Source: Bacteroidales bacterium UBA7258
GTDB taxonomy: Bacteria; Bacteroidota; Bacteroidia; Bacteroidales; UBA932
Assembly (NCBI GenBank): GCA_002472565.1
Contig: DKSK01000010.1
Coordinates: 40,486 to 104,485 of the forward strand
Reading direction: 5' to 3'
Length of the DNA: 64,000 nt
The notes beneath the pieces are model-generated. The model searched no databases. It was not told the DNA's origin and saw only the letters and a list, made by a program, of their open reading frames with translations. Positions 8,630 to 15,945 of this stretch are shown here, one piece after another; the stretch's first letter is position 1, and each line of letters opens with the position of its first letter. The position numbers were made by a program, and so were the translations under genes.

Positions 8630-9907
8630 TTATCCTACTATCATGCCGGCTCCGAGAGTATCGTTGGAGTCCGCGTCGATGAAGATGAGGCTCCCCATAG
8701 TGCGGTTGTCCTTGTACAAGTCGGCTATCAGAGGGGACGCGGTCTTCAGATGGACCCTCGCGATGTCGTTCATTACAAGCTTGTCGGCCCCGTACTGCTC
8801 GGTCTGGCTGTTGATATCGATCTTATACTCGATTTCTTTGACAATTCCGATGGTCTCCTGAGCGGCATGCCTGATGACATAGCGCTTTCCGCAGACGAGA
8901 GGCGTGTTGCGGAACCAGCAGACATTAAGCTCGAAGTCCTGCTCAAGCATAGGCTGCACGCCGTCCACAGATACGATCACGTCTCCGCGTGAAATGTCGA
9001 TGTCGTCCTTAAGGGTGAGGTCAACCGACTGTCCGCTGACCGCTTTGTCCAGGCTCTGCTCTCCGAGATAGATTCCCGTGATTTCGGAGGTAAGTTCAGA
9101 AGGATAGGTCTTGACCTTGTCTCCGACCTTGATAGAGCCTTCCGCAAGCCTTCCGGCATAGCCTCTGAAATCAGGGAATTTGTCCGAAATAGGGCGGATG
9201 ACATACTGGACAGGCAGGCGCAGGCGGTCCTGGGCCTCCTCCGGCAGCTCGACTGTTTCGAGATATTCGAGCAGCGGTTTGCCACCGTACCAGTCCATAT
9301 TCTTGGAAGCCTCTACGACATTGTCTCCTAGCTTTGCCGAAATTGGGATGAACTCGACATGGCCGAGATCAAGGTTGGCGCTCATCCTCTTGTAGTCCCC
9401 GACTATCTTGTCGAAGACCTCTTTGGAAAAGTCTACGAGGTCCATCTTGTTGACACATACGACTACCTCTTTGATTGCGAGGAGAGAGGCTATGTAAGAA
9501 TGACGGATGGTCTGTTCCATGATGCCATGTCTGGCGTCTACCAGAATCACGGCGAGGTCTGCAGTGGAGGCTCCCGTAACCATGTTCCTGGTGTACTGGA
9601 TATGGCCCGGAGTGTCCGCAATGATGAATTTTCTTTTCGGAGTAGCGAAATAACGATAGGCTACGTCGATGGTGATGCCCTGCTCACGCTCCGCTCTGAG
9701 TCCGTCGGTGAGAAGCGCGAGATTGACTTCCTCATTTCCACGGCTCCTGGATGCCTCCTCGACAGCCTCGAGCTGGTCCTCGAAGATTGATTTGGAGTCG
9801 TAAAGAAGCCTTCCTATCAGCGTGCTCTTTCCGTCGTCTACGCTCCCTGCCGTCGTGAAACGGAGGAGCTGCATGTCAAGATATCCTTTAGTTTTCTTCG
9901 TTTCCAT
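8630..9907 (-). CDS. cysN: Sulfate adenylyltransferase subunit 1 (GTPase)
   Basis: A 425-residue translation-factor-like GTPase that drives CysD-catalysed formation of APS from ATP and sulfate. The G1 motif GSVDDGKST is at residues 17-25, with DTPGHIQYTRNM (G3) and NKMDLVDFS (G4) following, then beta-barrel domains. It ends without an APS-kinase domain, unlike the CysNC fusions of many bacteria. It lies 12 bp after cysD and 4 bp before cysH. Confidence 0.95.
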   Translation of the reverse strand: METKKTKGYLDMQLLRFTTAGSVDDGKSTLIGRLLYDSKSIFEDQLEAVEEASRSRGNEEVNLALLTDGLRAEREQGITIDVAYRYFATPKRKFIIADTPGHIQYTRNMVTGASTADLAVILVDARHGIMEQTIRHSYIASLLAIKEVVVCVNKMDLVDFSKEVFDKIVGDYKRMSANLDLGHVEFIPISAKLGDNVVEASKNMDWYGGKPLLEYLETVELPEEAQDRLRLPVQYVIRPISDKFPDFRGYAGRLAEGSIKVGDKVKTYPSELTSEITGIYLGEQSLDKAVSGQSVDLTLKDDIDISRGDVIVSVDGVQPMLEQDFELNVCWFRNTPLVCGKRYVIRHAAQETIGIVKEIEYKIDINSQTEQYGADKLVMNDIARVHLKTASPLIADLYKDNRTMGSLIFIDADSNDTLGAGMIVG

Positions 9908-9919
9908 TGCAATACACCA

Positions 9920-10825
9920 TTAAAAATACCCCTGCTTCTTTCTGTCCTCCATGGAAGTCTCCGAACGCTTGTCATCTGCCCTTCCTCCGCGTTCGGTAAC
10001 CCTCGAAGAGGCTATTTCATCGATGATATCCTCGATGGAATGGGCATGGGAAAGCGTAAGGCCCGTGCATGTCACGTCACCGATGGTGCGGCAGCGAACC
10101 TCCTTCTCAACCACCGTCTCCTCGGGACGACGCTTGATGATGTCCGGTTCCGCGGCGAGCCATTGGCCGTCGCGCAGGAAGCACTTACGCTTGTGGGTAT
10201 AGTACAGAGACGGAAGCGGGATGTTCTCCTGGTAGATGTACTGCCAGACATCCATCTCAGTCCAGTTGCTGATCGGGAAGACGCGGAAATGCTCGCCGGG
10301 AGCCTTCTTGGCATTGTAGATGTCCCAGAGCTCAGGGCGCTGATTCTTCGGGTTCCACTGTCCGAATTCGTCCCTGTGGGAGAAGATGCGTTCCTTCGCA
10401 CGAGCCTTTTCCTCATCTCTTCTGGCTCCTCCGCAGGCGGCGTCGAACTTATACTCGGCGAGCGTGTCGAGCAAAGTCACGGTCTGGAGCTTGTTGCGGG
10501 AGGCGTCATAACCGGTCTCCTCTTTGACCTTCCCTTCATCGATGCTCTTCTGGACAGAGCCGACGATAAGGTCTGCCCCGAGCTTCTTGACGAGTTCGTC
10601 ACGGTAAGTTATGGTTTCCGGAAAATTGTGCCCCGTGTCGATGTGGACAAGAGGGAAAGGCATCTTTGCCGGATAGAAGGCTTTATAGGCAAGATATGTG
10701 AGGACGATGGAGTCTTTTCCTCCGGAGAAAAGTATGCACGGGCGCTCGAATTGCGCGGCTACTTCCCTGAGGATGAAGATAGATTCCGCCTCGAGCTCTT
10801 TCAGATGAGTCAGATGTTCGCTCAT
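9920..10825 (-). CDS. cysD: Sulfate adenylyltransferase subunit 2
   Basis: A 301-residue PP-loop ATP pyrophosphatase that adenylylates sulfate in complex with CysN. The PP-loop SGGKDSIVL is at about residues 34-42, followed by VHIDTGHNFPET and the conserved CGGARRDEEKARAKERIFS and FPISNWTEMDVWQYI blocks. First gene of the cysDNH operon; a TATATTTG -7 element lies 26 bp upstream of the start. Confidence 0.96.
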   Translation of the reverse strand: MSEHLTHLKELEAESIFILREVAAQFERPCILFSGGKDSIVLTYLAYKAFYPAKMPFPLVHIDTGHNFPETITYRDELVKKLGADLIVGSVQKSIDEGKVKEETGYDASRNKLQTVTLLDTLAEYKFDAACGGARRDEEKARAKERIFSHRDEFGQWNPKNQRPELWDIYNAKKAPGEHFRVFPISNWTEMDVWQYIYQENIPLPSLYYTHKRKCFLRDGQWLAAEPDIIKRRPEETVVEKEVRCRTIGDVTCTGLTLSHAHSIEDIIDEIASSRVTERGGRADDKRSETSMEDRKKQGYF

Positions 10826-10850
10826 TTACAGTCTCTATTAATTAATTTTG

Positions 10851-10858
10851 CAAATATA
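10851..10858 (-). promoter_or_regulatory. -7 element of the cysDNH promoter
   Basis: On the minus strand the sequence reads TATATTTGC, matching the Bacteroidetes -7 consensus TAnnTTTG. It lies 26 bp upstream of the cysD start codon. I see no clear TTTG -33 element at the expected spacing. Confidence 0.6.
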
Positions 10859-10958
10859 ATAATAAAACGGCACATTCCTGCCATCAGCAACTGCGCCCCG
10901 TATGCAATCCAGCATGCGGAGCGCAAAGTTTATAACGCCCAAGAGGCGGCAAGTCGCT

Positions 10959-10988
10959 GGGCTTCCGCTCCACTCTGGGCGGAAGCCC
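10959..10988 (-). terminator. Hairpin downstream of the metallophosphoesterase gene
   Basis: GGGCTTCCGC (10959-10968) and GCGGAAGCCC (10979-10988) form a perfect 10-bp stem with a 10-nt loop, 9 bp after the stop codon. There is no U-tract, so it may stabilise the mRNA end rather than terminate by itself. Confidence 0.5.
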
Positions 10989-10997
10989 TGCGCAGGC

Positions 10998-12281
10998 CTA
11001 CCTTGTGAAGTGGTGGCTGTGGATCACTTTGCCGGACTGGTCTACCACATCGACGTCAATCTTGCCTTTTCCACCGGTGTAGCTGCAACGCACGCTCAGC
11101 TTGTCGCTGTTCGAATTGACCACGACAGGGAAATCAGTGTCTCCCCTCTCACCTGCCTTGAAGAAACTATATTTATGGTAGTGGCCACAGAGCATCACGT
11201 CCACTCCGGTACCGTTCAATATAGGCATGAAAAGTTTCGAAGCCTGCTGCTCTCCGTACCAGCTGGTCTTAGGATCTGCCGGCACCATATGGTATATGAC
11301 GACATGGAGAGGAGCGGCCTTGTACTCCTGAGAAGATACGATTTTCTTGAGCCACTCAGCCTCCTGCTCACGATATTCCTGACTTACGGAAAGCCCGTAG
11401 TAGCGGATGTCGTCATCAGGTTTGTCCTCGCCGCAGTCAAGCATCAGGAAATAGACCGGCCCCTCGCGGAAGGCGTACCAGCATTCTCCGGTAGTGGTAG
11501 GGAAATAATCCAGCAGGCGGTCGGCGTAGACGCCTCTGTTCTCATGGTTGCCGCGGTTGTAGAAGATCGGCACGCCGGCGGCGCTGATAGTCTTGGAGGC
11601 CGAACGCAGATAGCCGTCCATCATCTGCCCCTCGTTCTCGATCTGCGTAGTCATGTCGCCGTTGAAGACCACAAAATCAAGCTTGGCCTTGTCGATGCCT
11701 TTCATGAGATTGCGGAAGACGGAGTCACGTTCATGGATGTCGTTCACTACCCAGAATGAAGCCGAATCCTTCGAAGAATCGAGGGTTCTTACGGAATATG
11801 GTTCCTTTCCGCTGATGACAGGCGTTCCCCAGCCCTCGCCGAGAATCACCCTGGTTCTGCCGGAATTTTCCAGAACAGCCTGCTGCATGAGGCGGTAGCG
11901 ATATTTCGTTCCAGGCTTGAGTCCAGTCACGCGGACACTGTGGAGCTTGCCGAGACGGCGTCGCCCTATATAAGAATCATAGAATTTAGGCCTGTCTTCC
12001 TTATACCAATGCGTGCCGTCGTCAGGGGCGACTTCCACCCAGGCGGCAGCATCCATGTTCGTAGTCCAGAGAACTGTAAATTCATTCTCTGTAACCCTGG
12101 TGACCCAAGGGCCGACGGCAAGCCTTACCGAGGGCTCTTTGAAGGGAGCGGCCGCAGGGGCCTCCGCCTGAACCGGGGCGGAAGCCGGGACTGAGGCCTG
12201 GGCAGAGGCCTTGGTGAGGCCGACAAAGTGGCCTAGAGCGAAAAACAAGGCCACGGAGAAAATCAATTTTGAATTCATCAT
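10998..12281 (-). CDS. Secreted purple-acid-phosphatase-like metallophosphoesterase
   Basis: A 427-residue protein with a signal peptide, an Ala/Pro-rich linker (residues 28-48), a fibronectin-like N-terminal domain (about 50-165; VLWTTNMDAAAWVE, GLKPGTKYRYRL) and a calcineurin-like metallophosphoesterase domain. Metal-binding motifs are visible: NDIHE, NGDM, GNHE and GHYHKY. The combination is that of purple acid phosphatases, which release phosphate from organic esters outside the cytoplasm. It lies 109 bp after pstB on the same strand, so it may be part of, or co-regulated with, the phosphate uptake operon. The substrate is not predictable. Confidence 0.82.
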   Translation of the reverse strand: MMNSKLIFSVALFFALGHFVGLTKASAQASVPASAPVQAEAPAAAPFKEPSVRLAVGPWVTRVTENEFTVLWTTNMDAAAWVEVAPDDGTHWYKEDRPKFYDSYIGRRRLGKLHSVRVTGLKPGTKYRYRLMQQAVLENSGRTRVILGEGWGTPVISGKEPYSVRTLDSSKDSASFWVVNDIHERDSVFRNLMKGIDKAKLDFVVFNGDMTTQIENEGQMMDGYLRSASKTISAAGVPIFYNRGNHENRGVYADRLLDYFPTTTGECWYAFREGPVYFLMLDCGEDKPDDDIRYYGLSVSQEYREQEAEWLKKIVSSQEYKAAPLHVVIYHMVPADPKTSWYGEQQASKLFMPILNGTGVDVMLCGHYHKYSFFKAGERGDTDFPVVVNSNSDKLSVRCSYTGGKGKIDVDVVDQSGKVIHSHHFTR

Positions 12282-12390
12282 TTCAGATATGTTTTATGAA
12301 TTAGTTATGCAGCTGCTTGTTTTTTCATAGGTCGGTAAGCTTGAATGGCAGGCTTCGGGCAGAAGCCAGGGCCGCGGGGCGGAGGAAAGC

Positions 12391-13170
12391 TTAGCTAAAT
12401 GCTCCGCTCAGGTAATTCTTGGTCAGCTCGTTCTGCGGATTACGGAAGACTTCTTTAGCATCCCCGCTCTCGATGACCTTGCCGAGATACAGGAAGACGG
12501 CATAGTCTGCTATACGGAGCGCCTGGCGGAGCGTGTGGGTCACCATTATTATCGAATACTTCTCTTTCAGCTTCACAAAGAGATCCTCCACAATCTTCGA
12601 AGAAATAGGATCGAGGGCCGAAGTAGCCTCATCCGCAAGAATAAAATCAGGCTCCACAGCAAGACTTCTCGCCAGACAGAGTCTTTGCTGCTGTCCTCCG
12701 GAAAGGCGTGTCGCGGGCTCTTTGAGTCTGTACTCGACTTCATCCCAGAGACCGACCTCGCGGAGGTAAGTCTCCACTACGTCGGCCAGTTCCGACTTGC
12801 CACGGTGCATGCCATGGATACGGCATCCGTAGGCCACGTTGTCAAAAATAGACATCGGGAGCGGGCAAGGTCTCTGAGGGACAAGGCCTATACGGCGGCG
12901 AAGATCTATCAGTTCGCTGTCCCTGGCCTTCAGCAGATCCTGGCCGTCCACCATGACCCTCCCACTCAGCTTGGCGCCGAGAGTATTGTCAATCAGGCGG
13001 TTGAGACATTTAAGGAGGGTGCTCTTTCCGCAGCCGGAAGGTCCGACTACGCAGGTGATCTTGTTCTTCGGGAAGGAGATGGATACGTTCTTGAGAATCT
13101 TGTTGCTGTCGATAGTCACGCAGAGATCCTGAACCTCCATGGAACCTTTATCTTTCGGTAAATCAGCCAT
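12391..13170 (-). CDS. pstB: Phosphate ABC transporter ATP-binding protein
   Basis: A 259-residue ABC ATPase that powers phosphate import through PstC and PstA. Walker A GPSGCGKST, the PstB-typical LKCLNRLID, signature RLSGGQQQR, Walker B FILADEATSALDP and switch MVTHTLRQA are all seen. Two bp separate it from pstA. No phoU follows; the next gene is the metallophosphoesterase. A small stem (GGCTTC/GAAGCC, 12351-12367) lies between them. Confidence 0.95.
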   Translation of the reverse strand: MADLPKDKGSMEVQDLCVTIDSNKILKNVSISFPKNKITCVVGPSGCGKSTLLKCLNRLIDNTLGAKLSGRVMVDGQDLLKARDSELIDLRRRIGLVPQRPCPLPMSIFDNVAYGCRIHGMHRGKSELADVVETYLREVGLWDEVEYRLKEPATRLSGGQQQRLCLARSLAVEPDFILADEATSALDPISSKIVEDLFVKLKEKYSIIMVTHTLRQALRIADYAVFLYLGKVIESGDAKEVFRNPQNELTKNYLSGAFS

Positions 13171-13172
13171 TT

Positions 13173-14024
13173 CTACAAATTATTCTTGGTGAAGCGTCTC
13201 GTTACCCAGCGGCCCGCGAGACTGAGGATAAGTACAATTACGGTAAGCACCAGGGCGGCGGCATATGCCCTGTCAGGGAAGGGGTCAGGCATGGTCACCC
13301 AGTTGAATATAGCCAGAGGCAGAGTCGCCGTAGGATCGGAGAGGGAAGAAGGCAGGGAGTCGGAGAAGCCTGCCGTGAACATGACGCCGGCCGCATCGCC
13401 TATCGCCTTGCCCAGGGCAAGAAGTGCGGCGGTCACCATGCCAGGAAGCACCTGCCTGAAGACGACTTTGAGCGTCTCCCATTTTGTTGCCCCGAGGGAA
13501 TAGGCGGCGTCGACCATCTCGTCAGGAACGCTTTTGGAAATCTCATCGCCTGAACGAATCATCATCGGGATCATGAGAAGGGTCGTGACTACGATTCCCC
13601 CAAGGACGGACGCCCTCATGCCCACGATGACCATGACCGTGAAGGCGAAGGCTCCGTAGACGATGGACGGAATGCCATACAGAATGTCGTAAGCCAGCCT
13701 CGCGGCGTAGGAAAGTTTATGTCCCCTGCGGAGATAAAGGTTCATGTAGAAGACGACTGGAATGCTCACGCAGGCGGCCAGAATGGCCGAAGGAAGGACG
13801 ACGGCGAGGGAACCCACAATAGCATTGAGGAAGCCTCCGTCATTGCTGACATTCCAGTCTTTGCCCGGGACCTTCGAGACCATCTCCCATGAAATCGAAC
13901 CTATGCCTTTGACGAAGATGGTCCAGATGATGCTCGCCAAGAAGGAGAACACCAGGAAGACGGCCATGAGCATAAGGACCTTCATCACCTTTTCAGTCAC
14001 ATATTTGCTTTTGTTCCTATCCAT
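13173..14024 (-). CDS. pstA: Phosphate ABC transporter permease
   Basis: A 283-residue membrane protein with six predicted helices and the permease coupling motif (DAAYSLGATKWETLKVVFRQVLPG). It forms the phosphate channel with PstC. Its start overlaps the end of the PstS-PstC fusion by 8 bp and it precedes pstB by 2 bp, so expression is tightly coupled. Confidence 0.94.
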   Translation of the reverse strand: MDRNKSKYVTEKVMKVLMLMAVFLVFSFLASIIWTIFVKGIGSISWEMVSKVPGKDWNVSNDGGFLNAIVGSLAVVLPSAILAACVSIPVVFYMNLYLRRGHKLSYAARLAYDILYGIPSIVYGAFAFTVMVIVGMRASVLGGIVVTTLLMIPMMIRSGDEISKSVPDEMVDAAYSLGATKWETLKVVFRQVLPGMVTAALLALGKAIGDAAGVMFTAGFSDSLPSSLSDPTATLPLAIFNWVTMPDPFPDRAYAAALVLTVIVLILSLAGRWVTRRFTKNNL

Positions 14025-15945
14025 TTTTTTTCTCGATCCGGTATAGAATCACTCTTGAAATCACGTTGAATATCAGGACTATGAGCATCAGCAGCAGGGC
14101 CGCGAACATGATCGCGGACTCATACAGCGGGATAGATGCCATCTCCCCGTAATTGTTTCCGATCAGGGCAGGAAGGGTGTAAAAGCCCTCGAAGATGCTC
14201 TTCGGAATCGCCGGAACAGAACCGCAGACCATCATCACGGCGATGGTCTCTCCGGCCGCCTTGGAAAGCGCCAGCACGACGGAAGCGAAAATTCCGGACA
14301 AAGACTTTCTCAGCACTATTGAGTGAGTCGTCTGCCAGGAAGTCGCTCCGAGCGAGGTCGAGGCGTCCTTGAGTTCCTGCGGAACCCCGGAGAAAATCTC
14401 GACAAAGAGGCTTATCATGATCGGGAGAACCATAACGCAAAGCACCAGGGCGGCCGTAAGGAGCGAATAACCGAAGAGCGGTATAAGGACGAGGATTCCC
14501 CAGACTCCGTAGATGACCGACGGCAGGGCTGCAAGGATATCGAGGGCCGGAAAGACGAATTTCCGCACCGAAGTCTTGGAATATTCAGTAAGATAGACCG
14601 AAGTGAGGAGGGCTATCGGAAGAGATATGGCTACGGAGAGGATGGTGACGAAGACCGTGCCCATGATGAAGGCTCCGAAGCCGAATTCACCCTGGGAAGG
14701 CTTCCATTTGGTCGAGGTCAGCAGATTCCATAGCGAATTTTCATGGAGAATCGGCAAGGACTTGAGATAGAGTCCTACGACCATGGCTATCAGGAAGAGG
14801 AAGGTAAGCGTCACGAGGGCGAACATGAAGCCCGCCGATAGTTTCTGGCGGTATATCCTTTTTCTATTCCAATCCTTGATGAAAATGCTGCCGGAAGCCA
14901 GGGCCGCTAAAGAGAGCACCAGAGCCATGAAGACTATGGCCATGGCATCGGTATTGTTGGACCTGGAGCCTCGGCCCCTCTCCGCGGTGCGGAAGAGCCT
15001 GAAATTGTCGGTCCTCGCCTTCTGGGAAATCTTGACATAGCCCAGAGACTCGTTGAGGTCCTGGCCTCTGCGCATCACATAGCGCAGAAAGGCCACCGAA
15101 GCCGAATCGGCAGGAACACCCTTGGTGACGAAATAGAGGTTGCGGGCAGGCGGAGACGGATAGCGGTCCTCGGCAACGGCTTTCATCAGAGAGTTTCTCG
15201 CCGCATAGAAATTCTCAGCCTCAGAGACAGAGCCGTCCCCGTCCGAATCCACTGGCAGGACAGCCAGCCCGTCCAAAGGAGCAAGGGTCTGGCCGTCGTA
15301 GGCATAGGCCAGATTATTGAAACCCAAGGCCAGAGGGTCTGCCTGCACAGCGGTCGCGATGCCGGGATCCCCATAGACAGCAGTACCGAGGAGGTCTTCC
15401 TGTTTCGCCCCGAACCATGAAGCGAAGGTCTGAGCGGCCCCGCAGGCATCGGACCGGGTGTAGACATTGATAGGGTCCTTGCTCGAAGTCCCGAGCAGCT
15501 GGCCCCAGGTCTTATATTCCCCGCTCACCCAGATCTTTCTGGCATCGGAAGCCGAAATGCCATGCCGCATAATCTCCTCGTAATGAGGATTGGAGGCGTT
15601 AAAGTCCGGAACTACGGCATCCCTCCCCACGACGAAGGCAAGGGCGCCCTGAGCGGACTCTTCATCATGAATCTCGCGGGAGAGCATGGCGAAATCAACC
15701 ATGCCGTTCAGCACATCGGTCATCCCCTTGCCGGCGCCTCCGGCGGAGACATCCACCTTCACTCCGGGATTGCTCTCCTGGAATTCGTTGGCCCACTGAA
15801 CAGCAAGAGGATAGAGGGCGAAGGCCCCTGAGATGGAGACCTGGCCCTCTAGTTCAGACTTCTTTTGTGATGCCGCTTCCCTGCCGGAACATCCGGCAAG
15901 AGAAAGGCAGAGAAAGAATGCCGATATTTTTCCAAGCAGATTCAT
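14017..15945 (-). CDS. PstS-PstC fusion: phosphate-binding lipoprotein joined to permease
   Basis: A single 642-residue frame containing two normally separate proteins. Residues 1-19 are a lipoprotein signal (SLAGC, Cys19). Residues about 35-310 are a PstS-like phosphate-binding domain (SISGAFALYPLAVQW, SAGGAGKGMTDVLNG, TRSDACGAAQTFASW). A linker and extra helix (about 332-355) lead to a PstC permease with six helices and the coupling loop DASTSLGATSWQTT. The binding domain contains a perfect EF-hand-like loop, DSDGDGSVSEAE (residues 233-244). Typical PstS and PstC are about 300 residues each, so nothing is missing. It overlaps the upstream dehydrogenase by 4 bp (ATGA) and pstA by 8 bp. Confidence 0.9.
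   Translation of the reverse strand: MNLLGKISAFFLCLSLAGCSGREAASQKKSELEGQVSISGAFALYPLAVQWANEFQESNPGVKVDVSAGGAGKGMTDVLNGMVDFAMLSREIHDEESAQGALAFVVGRDAVVPDFNASNPHYEEIMRHGISASDARKIWVSGEYKTWGQLLGTSSKDPINVYTRSDACGAAQTFASWFGAKQEDLLGTAVYGDPGIATAVQADPLALGFNNLAYAYDGQTLAPLDGLAVLPVDSDGDGSVSEAENFYAARNSLMKAVAEDRYPSPPARNLYFVTKGVPADSASVAFLRYVMRRGQDLNESLGYVKISQKARTDNFRLFRTAERGRGSRSNNTDAMAIVFMALVLSLAALASGSIFIKDWNRKRIYRQKLSAGFMFALVTLTFLFLIAMVVGLYLKSLPILHENSLWNLLTSTKWKPSQGEFGFGAFIMGTVFVTILSVAISLPIALLTSVYLTEYSKTSVRKFVFPALDILAALPSVIYGVWGILVLIPLFGYSLLTAALVLCVMVLPIMISLFVEIFSGVPQELKDASTSLGATSWQTTHSIVLRKSLSGIFASVVLALSKAAGETIAVMMVCGSVPAIPKSIFEGFYTLPALIGNNYGEMASIPLYESAIMFAALLLMLIVLIFNVISRVILYRIEKKNG

Noticed and set aside
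10040..11008. A 322-codon plus-strand frame opposite cysD
   Set aside because: Antisense to a clearly recognised cysD; the translation has no family character and runs into the cysD promoter.
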